Of a stretch of 64,000 nt of DNA, positions 1 through 10,036 are shown piece by piece. A program made the position numbers and the translations under genes. Below the pieces are notes generated by a model. It searched no databases and had not been told where the DNA came from. It saw nothing but the letters and a program-made list of their open reading frames with translations. How positions within the stretch are numbered: position 1 is the stretch's first letter; each line of letters opens with the position of its first letter. The stretch lies in the NCBI GenBank assembly GCA_026075535.2, contig AP026538.1:2790001-2854000 (forward strand), read 5' to 3'. This DNA is from Tricholoma matsutake. Lineage: Eukaryota > Basidiomycota > Agaricomycetes > Agaricales > Tricholomataceae.

Positions 1-355
1 TGTATATACTGAATACTTGTAGCCTGCCATATGTGCCTGTTAGTTCGATTGCTGCTATGTCGTTCGTGTCTGGTATGTCTAGTATTTTCCAGTCGTTTGT
101 GGATAGTGCCAAATTTACCCAGATCGTGGATTGCACTGGTGTGTCCAGAGTTCCCCTCGAGGTGGGGGTTACTGCTGTGAAATGGTTTGGTGTTCTGATG
201 CTGCTGAAAAAGGTGATGTATGATTCCTGTATTAGTATGATGTCCCAGTGTGCTGCTAGTGAGTCATTTATGAGCTCCAGGTGCATGGTGAGTGATTTAT
301 TCAGGTTTATTTGTAGGACTCTTAGCTTTTGTTCTTCAGTTGTCTTGCTATTCAT
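1..355 (-). pseudogene. LINE ORF2 N-terminus (AP-endonuclease domain), cut by the window edge
   Basis: This is the start of the second ORF of a non-LTR retrotransposon, which encodes endonuclease plus reverse transcriptase; only about 118 codons lie in the window. From the ATG at 355-353 the frame is open to base 1. It shows the opening of an exonuclease-endonuclease-phosphatase fold: a strand with the catalytic Asn (LQINLNKS), then DIILIQES with the metal-binding Glu. In this family the enzyme nicks target DNA to prime reverse transcription. The ATG overlaps the ORF1 stop by 8 nt (ATGAATAG). ORF1 is broken, so the copy is probably dead even though this segment is open. The domain is identified from motifs only. 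Confidence 0.72.
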
Positions 356-2074
356 AGTTTGCTTCAGGTTCTTGCCTGTCCCAGCTTTGGCACTCAAGTC
401 CCTGTTCATTTGGAGCTGCATGTCTAGGTTGGAAATTTAGTTGGGTTTGCCATGTTAGTCCTCTCCTATTTGGTTGCACAAAATCTGTCAGTCCTGTGGT
501 GATTGCCAGCCTTTGGTTACTTGGAGGGGCTGCTTCCCATGTCCAGGTCTCCATAGAAGGGTAAAATGGTAGCAGGTTCTCTGGGTTCCTTTTGTCATGC
601 TCATTGCATTTCCTGAGGAATGTGGGGCACATCCAATCATCACTTGCATGTCCACGTTTTCCGCATGGGGTACATAGTAGTGTCACCGCACTGCAGTCAC
701 TGGTCCTGTGGTCTTCTCCGCACCTAGCACAGATGTCTCTACTGATAATGCACTCGTGCGCTACATGGTTATAACCCTGGCACTTTAGGCATCTGATCGG
801 TTCTCTTTTGCATTTGGTTACTGATACCTTTTTGTTGCAGATAACTAGCCCACCAAGTATGGCTTTATTTGCGCTATCTGGGTCTGTGAACGTAATGATC
901 ATATGTCCTACCAATTGGTTTGGGTTCTGCCATCCAGGGGCCTTTGCTCACCTGCATTTACTGATTGCGTCCTTGGATAAGCTGTTGGACTCTGTTACCT
1001 CCTCTATGTGTGATTTCTCTGTTATGTCAAAAGTTAGTGGGATGAAAAATGCCATGATGTTGAAGTTGTGAGCTTCTGGTAGTATCGAGGTACCCAGTTC
1101 ACATTCCATGTGCAGTATGTTCACCTCACTGCGGAGCCATGCCATGGATTTGTTGTCTCCAGCCTCTATGAGTAGCCCTCCATTCTTGAGCCATATTGCC
1201 AAATGGAGTTTGCACTCTTTGTTTGTCATTTTTGCAGCTTTGGTCAGTTTTTTGTTCAGCTGTTTTAGTAGCTGTGGTGCTGGCAGTGTTTTTAGTTCTG
1301 GGATGACCACTGAGAGGGTCCACAGGAATTGCCTTGCCCTTATACCTTCCGTCACTCTGACCCTTGGATTCCACTCAGACTGGTGGTCTGACTGTACCCT
1401 GGTTCAGGGTGTCCCTGTAGGGTGTGGCTGGCATCTTCTCCTTTTCTGTGATACTTATCATTTTTTCAGTTGCTTTGCCTAGTTCTTCAGTTATTTCTTT
1501 TGCTTGTGTTATTACCTCTTTTGTGGATTTGAGTAGACTGGCTGTGATTTCTTCTGCTTTCTCTATAAATGTGTTCTGTAGCATGTTGACGAGCGGGATC
1601 AGTTCTTTTGACACTGTGGTAGTAACTTCCCTCATTGTTTTAGTCAATTCTAGTTCTTGCAGTAGAAAGGCCACTGCCTGTATTCCATTTAGAGTTTGTA
1701 GAGGTGTATTTGGTAGGGCTCCAACTTGGAACAGTGTCTTGGCCAGCGATGTCATTGATGGGGTTGAACCTGATGGAGCCAGTAGACCTTTTGCCACTAG
1801 CCAGGAGAGCCCCACTTCAGCATCTGTTATGTCTCTCAAGCTGGCTCCACTTTGGGGTATTGCTCCTATTCATCTGGTGCTCCTACCTTTCTCCACCTGT
1901 GAAGGGGCTGGATGCTTCTCTTTGGTGGATAGTTCCAGTATCGTCGCCATGAGGTTCGCCCTTTTTTGAATTGAGTTGGTGTTCTCTGATAGCATCATTT
2001 GCCAAAGTCCTGGTGTAGTTGCCATTGTCTGATTGTCCAGCATTTTGGTTGCCGGGTGCTGAGGCATTGTTCAC
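348..2074 (-). pseudogene. LINE ORF1 (gag-like, zinc knuckles), broken
   Basis: This is the nucleic-acid-binding ORF1 of the same LINE. The C-terminal part (348-914) has three consecutive CCHC-type knuckles: CLKCQGYNHVAHEC, CARCGEDHRTSDC and a third starting CTPCGKRGH. A long helical, Lys/Glu-rich middle lies at about 1420-1800. The reading is disrupted by a TGA at 948-950, a frameshift near 1375-1400 and a TGA at 1870-1872. The N-terminus is near 2067-2074, where two frames both look coding, so a further frameshift is likely. The order ORF1 then endonuclease ORF2 on one strand fits a Tad/LINE-like element. Family-level naming would need alignment. Confidence 0.7.
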
Positions 2075-2220
2075 TTTTCCTTTGCTTCAGTTGTGTATTT
2101 ACACTATTCTATGGCCCAGGAGTGTAGTTTCCTTTTGATCTACCCACTTTGAACCATGGGAATTTTTGTATGAGGTGGCGGTACTGGATCAAGAAGCGGT
2201 TGATTGATACAATATAATAA

Positions 2221-2462
2221 ATATATCACAGGCATGTGAGCAATTGAATGCATGGCTAGGGGGATATGAATCAATTCTTAAAAGGATAACCCCAGGCAAC
2301 TTCAATTGGTTCTTGCATACCATGCTATTTTATCACACTGGGCATGTTATTAACAAACAAACAAGAAAAGCCAGTAACTTGACTAATAATGGTGATAGTG
2401 ATAGTGATGGTGATGATGATGATGTGTGGGTAGTTGTTGATAGTAATATCATGGTCTTGTGA
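2221..2462 (+). pseudogene. KDZ transposase C-terminal fragment
   Basis: The frame reads QLNAWLGGYESILKRITPGN followed by a Trp/Phe-rich segment and an acidic Asp/Ser tail. This resembles the extreme C-terminus of basidiomycete Kyakuja-Dileera-Zisupton transposases, where an LNAWLGG-type block is followed by a stretch of aromatic residues. Nothing of the catalytic part is present, so this is a relic of about 80 codons ending at 2462. It sits between the LINE 5' end and the hAT element. I recognise it from family memory only, so the assignment is tentative. Confidence 0.45.
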
Positions 2463-2564
2463 TTGAATTCCACTTGGAGTCAAATTGGACGATGTAGAGC
2501 AAATATAAACTTTGTAAATTGTTTCTCATGACCCTAATATGGTAAAATTTGTCAGGCACATGGC

Positions 2565-2640
2565 TCAGGTGGTTAGAGCACTCCAAAATCTGCTTATTTA
2601 AGCTGGAGAGCAGAGGTTGAGGGTTCAAGTCTTGGAAATA
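2565..2640 (+). repeat. tRNA-like (SINE-type) sequence
   Basis: It contains a good Pol III A box (TGGCTCAGGTGGTTAGAGCA) and a B box (GGTTCAAGTCT) about 45 nt downstream. CTCCA and TGGAG could pair as an anticodon stem, but the loop is far too long, position 33 is not T, and the acceptor strands do not pair. It is therefore a tRNA-derived repeat, not a working tRNA. Similar relics lie at 19210-19285 (-) and 20750-20835 (+). Confidence 0.4.
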
Positions 2641-3741
2641 CAAGTATTTTATATTTTCAGATGCAAGCTTGAGTGATAAGTTCTGAGTCCCAGTCCAATC
2701 TGAGCAGAATCTGATAGGGCTGTGCACTGTATGTATTATGGCCACAGCTGTACAATGCACAGTATGTTGATGGATACAGTTGACCATATACCATCCATAT
2801 ATTTAATTTCCAGAACCTCTGATGGTACAGTATGGGTACTGATATGGCCATATTATGGCTGACAGAAATATAATATGTACAAAATTGAATATAATGTTCT
2901 GCAATACTATAGTCAATGATGCAATGCAGCTGTGGACTGAGCACGCATGAGATGAAGCTTCTTTTTGACTAGCATTAGTACTTTGACTGTTTCTGGCCGA
3001 AGACTTGCCCATCGCAATGAGATTGTGTCATGACCTCCTGAAAAAACCTGCTCAATGGCCACAGCAGATCCTAAGACAATGACATTAGCTGCAAAATCTT
3101 TGAGAGTAACACAGTATGGCACCAGGTATGCAAAGAATGTCATGAGCAAGCCAAAACAAGTTGGGGAATTGAGCATGACAGCCCATCCACCAATGGATTG
3201 GATTGCAAGTGTCAAAATCCTCTTGAGGAAGCTTGAAGAACTCATCGAGCTCATTGGTTGCTGCCTTTGCCTTCCGCTGAAAGTGTGATGTAAAATTCTT
3301 CTGAAATGAGCGAGGGGCCAAAACATTGACTGATGGACCAGGCATGGGATCCATTGTTTGCGATGGTGCGGAGTGTTTTTTGGTGTAGTGGGTCTCATAG
3401 TCATACAGATTTGTCTTCAATGATTCAAGATATTCAGCAAGTGAGTCATCACCTGCATAATCAAGCTTAGTTCCTTCATAAGAGATGCGAGGAGCAAGCA
3501 CTATAACAATGTCAGTGGAACCACATCATAACAAGATGAACAATGTACATGCTGCCCAAGTATAGAATGGTGATTCATCATACTTATGATAATAGTCACT
3601 AAGTTTTGTATGCGCATCAATGAGGCTATGATTGATACGGGGAGAAACAGTGGCAGGAAAACTGCATAAGATCCCATTGATATCCTCCTGGAGACCCCGA
3701 AAGATAGCATGTGTAGTAGATAGCATTGGGATCTTGGTGGT

Positions 3742-4159
3742 TAGTGTTAGGCAGGGGTTACTCATGGGTAAGTGACAGGTATGGGGTAATCAGCATGTAG
3801 CCTTTGTTTTTGTGATTCTAACACACTAATTTTTGTACCAAATGGTCAAGAATTGGCCTAGATATGCTCATTCTAAATTTTAGCACCATAGCACAATATC
3901 TGATCTCACCCTGCTCCAATCTTTCCAAAAATTTACCCCAAAACTCCAAAACCTCAGATTTTGGATAATATTTTGGAAAGATTGGAGCAGGGTGAGATCA
4001 GATATTGTGCTATGGTGCTAAAATTTAGAATGAGCATATCTAGGCCAATTCTTGACCATTTGGTATAAAAATTAGTGCGTTAGAATCACAAAAACAAAGG
4101 CTACATGCTGATTACCCCATACCAGTCACTTATTTGCGGGTAACCCCTGCATAACACTA
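3742..4159. mobile_element. Foldback hAT-type MITE, 418 bp, inside the hAT transposase
   Basis: It is nearly one long hairpin: two arms of roughly 190 bp joined by a short AT-rich loop near 3930-3970. The ends are TAGTGTTAGGCAGGGGTTAC (left) and the complement TAGTGTTATGCAGGGGTTAC (right). It is flanked by perfect 8-bp duplications TTGGTGGT at 3734-3741 and 4160-4167. Removing the element and one TSD restores the transposase reading (QMSTT then KIPMLSTTH). It has no coding capacity, so it is non-autonomous and was moved in trans by a hAT transposase. Confidence 0.9.
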
Positions 4160-5789
4160 TTGGTGGTGGACATCTGTGTGGTTGCACTGCAAAAGGACTT
4201 GAGCCACAAGGACACTAGGTCAATTGATTTCCAGTAATCCTTGGATAACTCATATGCATGAAGATCTTTATTCCGAGCTGCAAAGGAATCAATGGCATGG
4301 TGATAATCAAGTGCACAACCTGTTTCATGTCAGGCAGACATTTAGTAATATAAAATAATAACATGCATGGAGCATTTGGTGTGTTGATGACCACCATGTT
4401 TTCACATCTAAGATAAGCATGAGGGCTTGTCATCCCCCATAATCCCTTGGTTCATTGTAACATAAATTTCTTTGTACCAATTTGGCAGTGTTGTGGGCTG
4501 GAGCATACACTTTGTATGATTTTTTGTAACTGAAATTAATTAGAGTCTTGTACTTTGATGGAAGGAAAAGAAAAACATTACTTTAGCTACAGCAGATAGA
4601 ATCCCATCAGGCTTTGTTGCATGATTCTCATCCTTGTCCTTGTCCTTGTCTTTGTCCTTGTCTTCATCCTCTTGTTGTACAGCTTCATTGTCAAATTCAT
4701 GGTCTACTGGCGCTATGGCACTGTATTGATAATTGATTGCTGCTACAAGATTTTGCCTTCTTGCTGTCAGCCTTTGAGATAGCACCTATACCTTCAAGAA
4801 GCTATTGGACAAACTTTCATTAGGATGTGTTTCCAGCTAAAAGTATACACATACTTTAATAGCAGCAAGATGAACTGTATGTGGCAACGCATGCAAGAGT
4901 CCATAGCAGAGAAGTAATACTCTGCCTCCTTGGAGCACCATTCTATTCCTAGAGCAAGTGTGTCATTGTTTGTTGTGTTGTCCATCATGAGAGCAATGAT
5001 CTTAGCAAAGGAACAAAGTAATAACATAGATGGTTAATGTAGTTTGAATGAACTTGTCCAATAAGGTCATATTGCTTCAGTGTCTCCCACACAGCCTCTG
5101 CCATATTCTCCCCAGAATGTTCTACAGTGAGCTCTTGAAAATTGATAAGCAGTTCTCTATTATTGGACAAACATTAGAAGGTAATGGAGCCCATGAATAG
5201 TCAACATACTGAGTTGGCCTTCATTAGTTACATAATGTGCAACTATAGCCATGAAAGTGTACTGGTTGCTAGAAGTCCACACATCGAGAGATAGAGCAAT
5301 TTTTCCCTCAAGATTCTATACAATGGTGAGCATGGAGGACATTATACCACTAGTTCTGACCTACTGCAAACATTTTATGGATACCATCAACAGTATCCTC
5401 TCCCATCTTCATCACCCGATGATGGATCCCTTCCCAACTACGCAGCTTTACAGAAGTGGCTGGGTGGCATGCATAGGTCATGAGCTTGATAAACTCCTCC
5501 TTCTTGACCTCATCAAAAGGTTGGTCACAGGCCACAACCCATTCAGTGAGCAGGCATTGAAATTTTGCTTGATCCCATGGACCCTGATCTCCAGAATTGA
5601 TTACTGTTCCAAGTGAAGAAGAGAGCAATTAAACATACTGAAGCATTTGCTTCCTGCATAGCAAAGGCCTTGGCCCTTCTGAATGTTCTCAGTGGCAGCC
5701 TCAAGCTTTTTGAGATACTCAGCATTGCTTTTCGGGTCCAGCACCTTTTTTCCAGATGTGAATCCAATTTCTTTGGCTGTTGCCACTGG

Positions 5790-6233
5790 TAGTGTTTGAA
5801 TGTCCAGTCCATGGTTATGTAACAGCCTTTTGGAATTTTTAGATATAATCTGCTTGTTAAAGCCTTACAACTTATCCTCACATTTCAGGACTTTTTGTAC
5901 ACAATGTCAATATAGGACCAAAAATGTTTTGTCATTATGCCTCAGTGGTTTTTACAGAATGAAACATATTAAACACAAAGCAATTTTTCCAGTTCATACA
6001 CTTTTCTCAAAACCTCAGAAAATGTATAGACTGGAAAATTTGTTTTACATTTAATATGTTTAATTCTGTAAAAACCCCTGAGGCATAATGACAAAACCTT
6101 TTCAATCATATATTGATATTGTGTACAAAAAGTCCTGAGATGCCAGGATAAGTTGTAAGGCTTTAACAAGCAGATTACATCTTAAAATTCCAAAAGACTG
6201 TTACATAACCATGTACTGGACCTTCAAACACTA
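5790..6233. mobile_element. Foldback hAT-type MITE, 444 bp
   Basis: Both ends carry TAGTGTTTGAA followed by a GTCCAGT-CATGGTTATGTAACAG block, giving inverted arms of well over 100 bp. The flanking 8-mers GCCACTGG (5782-5789) and GCTGTTGG (6234-6241) match at 5 of 8 positions, and the three differences are transitions, so this is a decayed TSD. It lies in the N-terminal part of the hAT transposase. The element at 13781-15252 has related ends (TAGTGTTTCAAGGTCCAGT). It is non-coding. Confidence 0.78.
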
Positions 6234-7909
6234 GCTGTTGGGGGCTCAGTCCAGTCCTTAAGTATGCAATAGAGCCGATACATTGTAGGGAAGTGCATCA
6301 GGTGACCAATAAGCCCTAACAAACATTAGTCAATGGTGAATAGTGGCATCTCATTGAAGCAAAATACACAAACCATTCAGATTGCTTTTCATTAGCTTGG
6401 TCATCGTTAGGATCTTCTGATTGCCATGACAGCAGCAATAATGCTTGTCACCATGATCACCTGGCTGACCACTGGCATTCTGGGTAACAACCTCATAGAA
6501 TAGGTATTTACTACATTTCCCTCCACCAGGTTTCTGAGGTGCATGCATTGTGAGTGGAGTGGAGTGAGGCATCAGAGTGCATACCTTTTTCCTTTGCTCT
6601 GTGTTACTCATCATTGTTTTGGTTGTGGTGGGAGGATCAGGAGATGCAGCACAATTGCATGCTGATACATTCCAGGGGCTATCTTCATCTTCCACCTCTT
6701 TGACCATCACCTTGCATGATTTCTTCTTTGTGTGTGTCAAGGATTTATCCTTCAAGGAAGCCAAAGAGGAGCCAATCTGGTGTGAGTGTGTTGTCAACTT
6801 GATTTGTTTGGTACTGGATGCTGTTTTTGAAGGGAGCATATCAGTGATCTGCATGGAAAAACTAGGTCAGTAAAGAATAGGTAGAAGTAGTGAGACATGC
6901 ACTTCATCATTTGGAATCATACCATTAGATCCATCTGACTCAGAGCCTGAGCTTGATGAGTCATCAATAGAGCCTGAGTCTGAGAAGTTGCTGTCATCCA
7001 GGTCCTTGTCCTCCTCTTGTGTAATCTTCTTGGCTTGCTCGTTTGCACTTCTGCTGACAACATGGATTTGAGTGCTTCTTAGGATGGCCATCAGAATTGA
7101 ATCCTTCTTCTTCAATCAATGCTGCCATGTTTTTCCCCCAGTTTGCATGCCTTGGATCTATGTAGTGATGTGAGATACAATGTAGACAAAGAATGGGGTG
7201 TACAGATGACTTACCTGGAAAGAGATGACATTGCTGATACTAGATTATGTGCATGCAAGTGCTGGGTTATGAGTTTAAGAAGTTGCGAGGTGCAAGGGAC
7301 TTGGACTCAAGTCTCTAACCTAGAGTATCTTATATGCATACCTCAATCCCAATGCTGTGTTTAATCAGACATGGCAAAAAAAGGTAGAGGCTCCACAATA
7401 TATAGTACTTGACAATGTGAATTTGATATTGTTCACACTGTTACAGATAGCTAGCAACATATAATACACTATCACCTAGGAAATTCAACAGTCAGCAAGT
7501 GGTGAATGATTCAAATGGTGTGTATGTTCATACTGAGTCAAGGTCCAAACTGTCCAATATGAGTCCACAGTTGTACAGGTGCCATATAGGTGTGTTAAGT
7601 GAGAGGCAGCAAAGTTTGAAGTCCACGATGGGGTCAGTGGTGAGCCCTAGTGAGTGTTGGCTGCAGTCAAGGTGTTTTGTTGCTGTTGATATCAATAATC
7701 AACAATCTATCAAATTGAAGTTGATTGATAAGTATCACATGGAGCTAAGGCTGATATTGCATGCCATACATGGCTGTATAACTATGGCATCAAACATAAA
7801 CCATACCATCAGCAGAGCACACAGATCACTGACAGTACATGGGCCATGGCCATAATATGGCACCATACAACCATTGGTGTATGGCACAGTGCGCAGCCCT
7901 AGAATCCGA

Positions 7910-8072
7910 GTGGACTGGATGACTTGTGAATTGCTTAAGTAGCATTGAACATGTTCATCCAGTTGGACTCCAGTGGGGGACTGAACTCTACTTGACTTAA
8001 TGTAGTTCAACTAGACTCCACTCAGACTCCAGTTGGAGTCCACTAGGACAGGTGGGGGACTGTAAAGTACTG
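7910..8072 (+). repeat. Repeat end of the GGGGG-CTGTAAAGTACTGA family
   Basis: The stretch is rich in GTGGACTCCA/CAGACTCCA motifs and ends GTGGGGGACTGTAAAGTACT (to 8070). It matches, in outline, the ends of the element at 18022-21046. The hAT at 2715 was inserted in a copy of this repeat, since related GTCCAATC sequence lies just left of 2707. It could be a transposon terminus or a polypurine tract/LTR junction; no partner end was found. Confidence 0.4.
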
Positions 8073-8269
8073 ACAAACACCCATAAAATATAAAAGTGAA
8101 AGCATGCTTATACATCACCCCAAACAAAAACAGACAAACAGTGGAAAAAAGGAAGAAGCGGGTTTTCAGATGAACAAAATGACAGTCCCACATCAAACTG
8201 ACAGTCCAGGTCATGCCATAACAATTACAATTCTTCAACAAAACATGGCAGGGAATAAAAAATGATGGT

Positions 8270-8590
8270 TCATTGCAATTGTTCATTGCAAGGATAGATT
8301 GCAAGGAGAGCCCATGACTGTGAGTCATTGTAATTTTGCAATGCAATTTTGCATTGAAAGACTAGCCCATGACTGAGTCATTGCAATCTTGCAATGCAGT
8401 TTTGTATTGAAAGAATAGCCCATGACTGAGTCAGCTCAATTTTGCATTGAAAGAATAGCCCATGACTGTGAGTCATTGCAATTTTGCATTGAAAGAATAG
8501 CCATGGCTGAGTCATTGCACTTTTGCATTGAAAGAATAGCCCATGACTTAGTCATTGCAATTTTGCATTGAAAGGATAACCCACTGTGGA
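8270..8590 (+). repeat. Minisatellite, about 7 degenerate units of 40-53 bp
   Basis: Units repeat the pattern TCATTGCAATTTTGCATTGA, then AAGAATAGCCCATGACTGAG. Early units carry an extra TTGCAATGCA segment, so unit length varies between 39 and 53 bp. There are no constant spacers or flanking genes to suggest anything other than a simple tandem array. From 8591 to 8990 I see no gene or further repeat. Confidence 0.8.
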
Positions 8591-8999
8591 CCCACCTGTG
8601 GTGGAAATTCATATCTTAGGTACCCCCTCTTATATATGTAAATTCATCCCATTATTGCTGTCTACAAGTACTGAATACAATACCTGGAGGGAATGAATAC
8701 AATCAACAGAGGGAATAAATTTGATTATATTGTGGTATATCTTTCAGCTGGTACCTTTGTGATGCCATAGTATCATTTTTATTTTTTAGAGGTATGAACT
8801 GAGGTGGTGAAAGTTATGTTGAAAATGGCACATTTCATACCTTGTTGTTTATACCATGTCATAGACAATTCATCCACTACCAGTGAATTATTTGGTAACT
8901 ACCTTGAACAGCTGAATTTCCATTATCCATGGACAAAAAATAATTCATTATTTGATATATAAAACACAAAATAGAATACACCCCTTCTCATTGTGTTGC

Positions 9000-9830
9000 A
9001 TCATTGCATTGTCCATCACCTCCTCATTGTTCCAGCTCTTCCTTTCCCTGGCCTGTGCTCACTCTGGTCTCTCCTTGCCCTGTACCCATCCCTGTGGTCT
9101 CTAGCTCATGTCCTCATTTGTCCATCCATGTCCCCATTAATTAGGCCCATTCTCATTAGTGTCCTGCTCAAGCAATTAGTGGTGTTGTGCTGGTAGTGCT
9201 GCCACCCCTGCTGTTGGTGCCAGTGTCCTCTTTGCAGCCATCCTTTTGCATTGGTGGGGTCTGGCCTGTACTCATTGTCATTGTCATCACTCAGTAGTGG
9301 TGGTAGGGTCTTCTCATTGCTGTTGTTGCTGCCATGGGTGGTTGGTGGTGGTGGTACATGGGGTTGGTCCTGTTGGTGTAAAATAGATGTTATTAAAATG
9401 AAAAAAAAAATAAAGAGAGGGGGCTCACCTCCATCTGTTTCCCTCACATCTTGTGCATTGGTTACAGTTGGTGTTGGTGTTGTTGTTGATGTTGCCAATG
9501 GTGAAAGGTGGTGGTGGTGATTTGTTGTCCCTCATCATTGGCTGTAGCCCCCATGATCCACTCCATGAGCAGTGGCTCACAGAGCTGGTGGTGGGTGCTG
9601 GGTGTCATTCCCTGGCATTGGGCTCACTGGCTCACAGCCAGGTGGGGGGGTGCCCATTGTCCTGTTGTCCTGTAATTGTCCATTGCTTGGCTGTAGTTGT
9701 CCATCATTGTGCTGTCATTGTCTGTTGTCATCCTGTTATCCACCCTGTGAGCAGTGGCTTGCAGCACTGGCATAGGTGTGCCATCTTGGCATTGGCTCAT
9801 CATTATAGCAGAGTTGAAACCTAAAAAAAG
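9000..9830. repeat. Low-complexity (CATTGTCATTGTC-type) tract with near-palindromic motif
   Basis: It is dominated by degenerate CATTGTC, TGGTGGTG and CCCTC words. Open frames on both strands are biased translations of this composition. It contains two copies of a dispersed motif (9559-9586 and 9741-9770: CACCCTGTGAGCAGTGGCTT and onward). On the minus strand, GTGAG-type donors precede AT-rich gaps at about 9380-9430 and 9820-9890, so it may be the exon/intron remains of a decayed transposon gene. I do not recognise one. Confidence 0.5.
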
Positions 9831-10036
9831 TTACAAGAAAACATTAATTAGTTGAAACAAAGAGAAAAGAACATTTTTAACAATCACCCAGTTGCAATTT
9901 TCCTACACTGAGACTGGGAGAGGCACAGTGGACACTAGACATACTACCATCTGTGCCATCCACGCTGATGTCAGAGGGTTCAGGGAGGAGGAGATGAGAG
10001 GAGAAGGCTGTCAAGGAGCAACCTTGAGAGGAGAAT

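Larger units (their letters stand above)
2913..7128 (-). pseudogene. hAT transposase, intron-containing, degenerate
   Basis: The gene reads on the minus strand from an ATG at 7128. In order there are: a low-complexity acidic N-terminus; a BED-like zinc segment near 6440 (GDHGDKHYCCCHGN); a helical stretch ending DPKSNAEYLKKLEAATENIQ (about 5690); the RNase H-fold start KIALSLDVWTSSN (about 5300); MDNTTNNDTLALGIEW (about 4960); MLILDVKTWWSSTHQML (about 4400); and the C-terminal dimerisation block SAVAIEQVFSGG to the stop at 2913. Two introns are precise: 3501-3548 (branch CTGAC) and 3071-3122 (branch CTAAT). Splicing each restores frame. Frameshifts and stops elsewhere, plus two inserted MITEs, make it non-functional. 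It would have moved this hAT family by cut-and-paste. Confidence 0.85.
2715..7901 (-). mobile_element. Complete hAT DNA transposon (dead), 5187 bp
   Basis: The terminal inverted repeats are TAGGGCTGTGCACTGT (left) and, on the complement of the right end, TAGGGCTGCGCACTGT. The flanking 8-bp duplications are GAATCTGA (2707-2714) and GAATCCGA (7902-7909), differing by one transition. The 8-bp TSD and the hAT transposase inside (2913-7128, minus strand) define the superfamily. Two smaller elements, 3742-4159 and 5790-6233, are inserted in the transposase gene. The same TIR type bounds the element at 22361-45107. Confidence 0.88.

Noticed and set aside
33..440. 135-codon plus-strand frame at the left edge
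   Set aside because: It is antisense to the LINE ORF1/ORF2 junction, which has clear zinc-knuckle and endonuclease motifs on the minus strand.
2565..2640. Functional intron-containing tRNA gene
   Set aside because: A and B boxes are good, but there is no acceptor pairing, no U33 and no sensible anticodon loop.
4620..4665. TCCTTG hexamer repeat as a regulatory microsatellite
   Set aside because: It encodes the acidic Asp-Lys run of the hAT transposase linker and needs no separate explanation.
8270..8590. CRISPR-like array
   Set aside because: The units are contiguous degenerate tandem repeats without unique spacers, in a eukaryote. The 18111-18440 repeat was rejected for the same reason.
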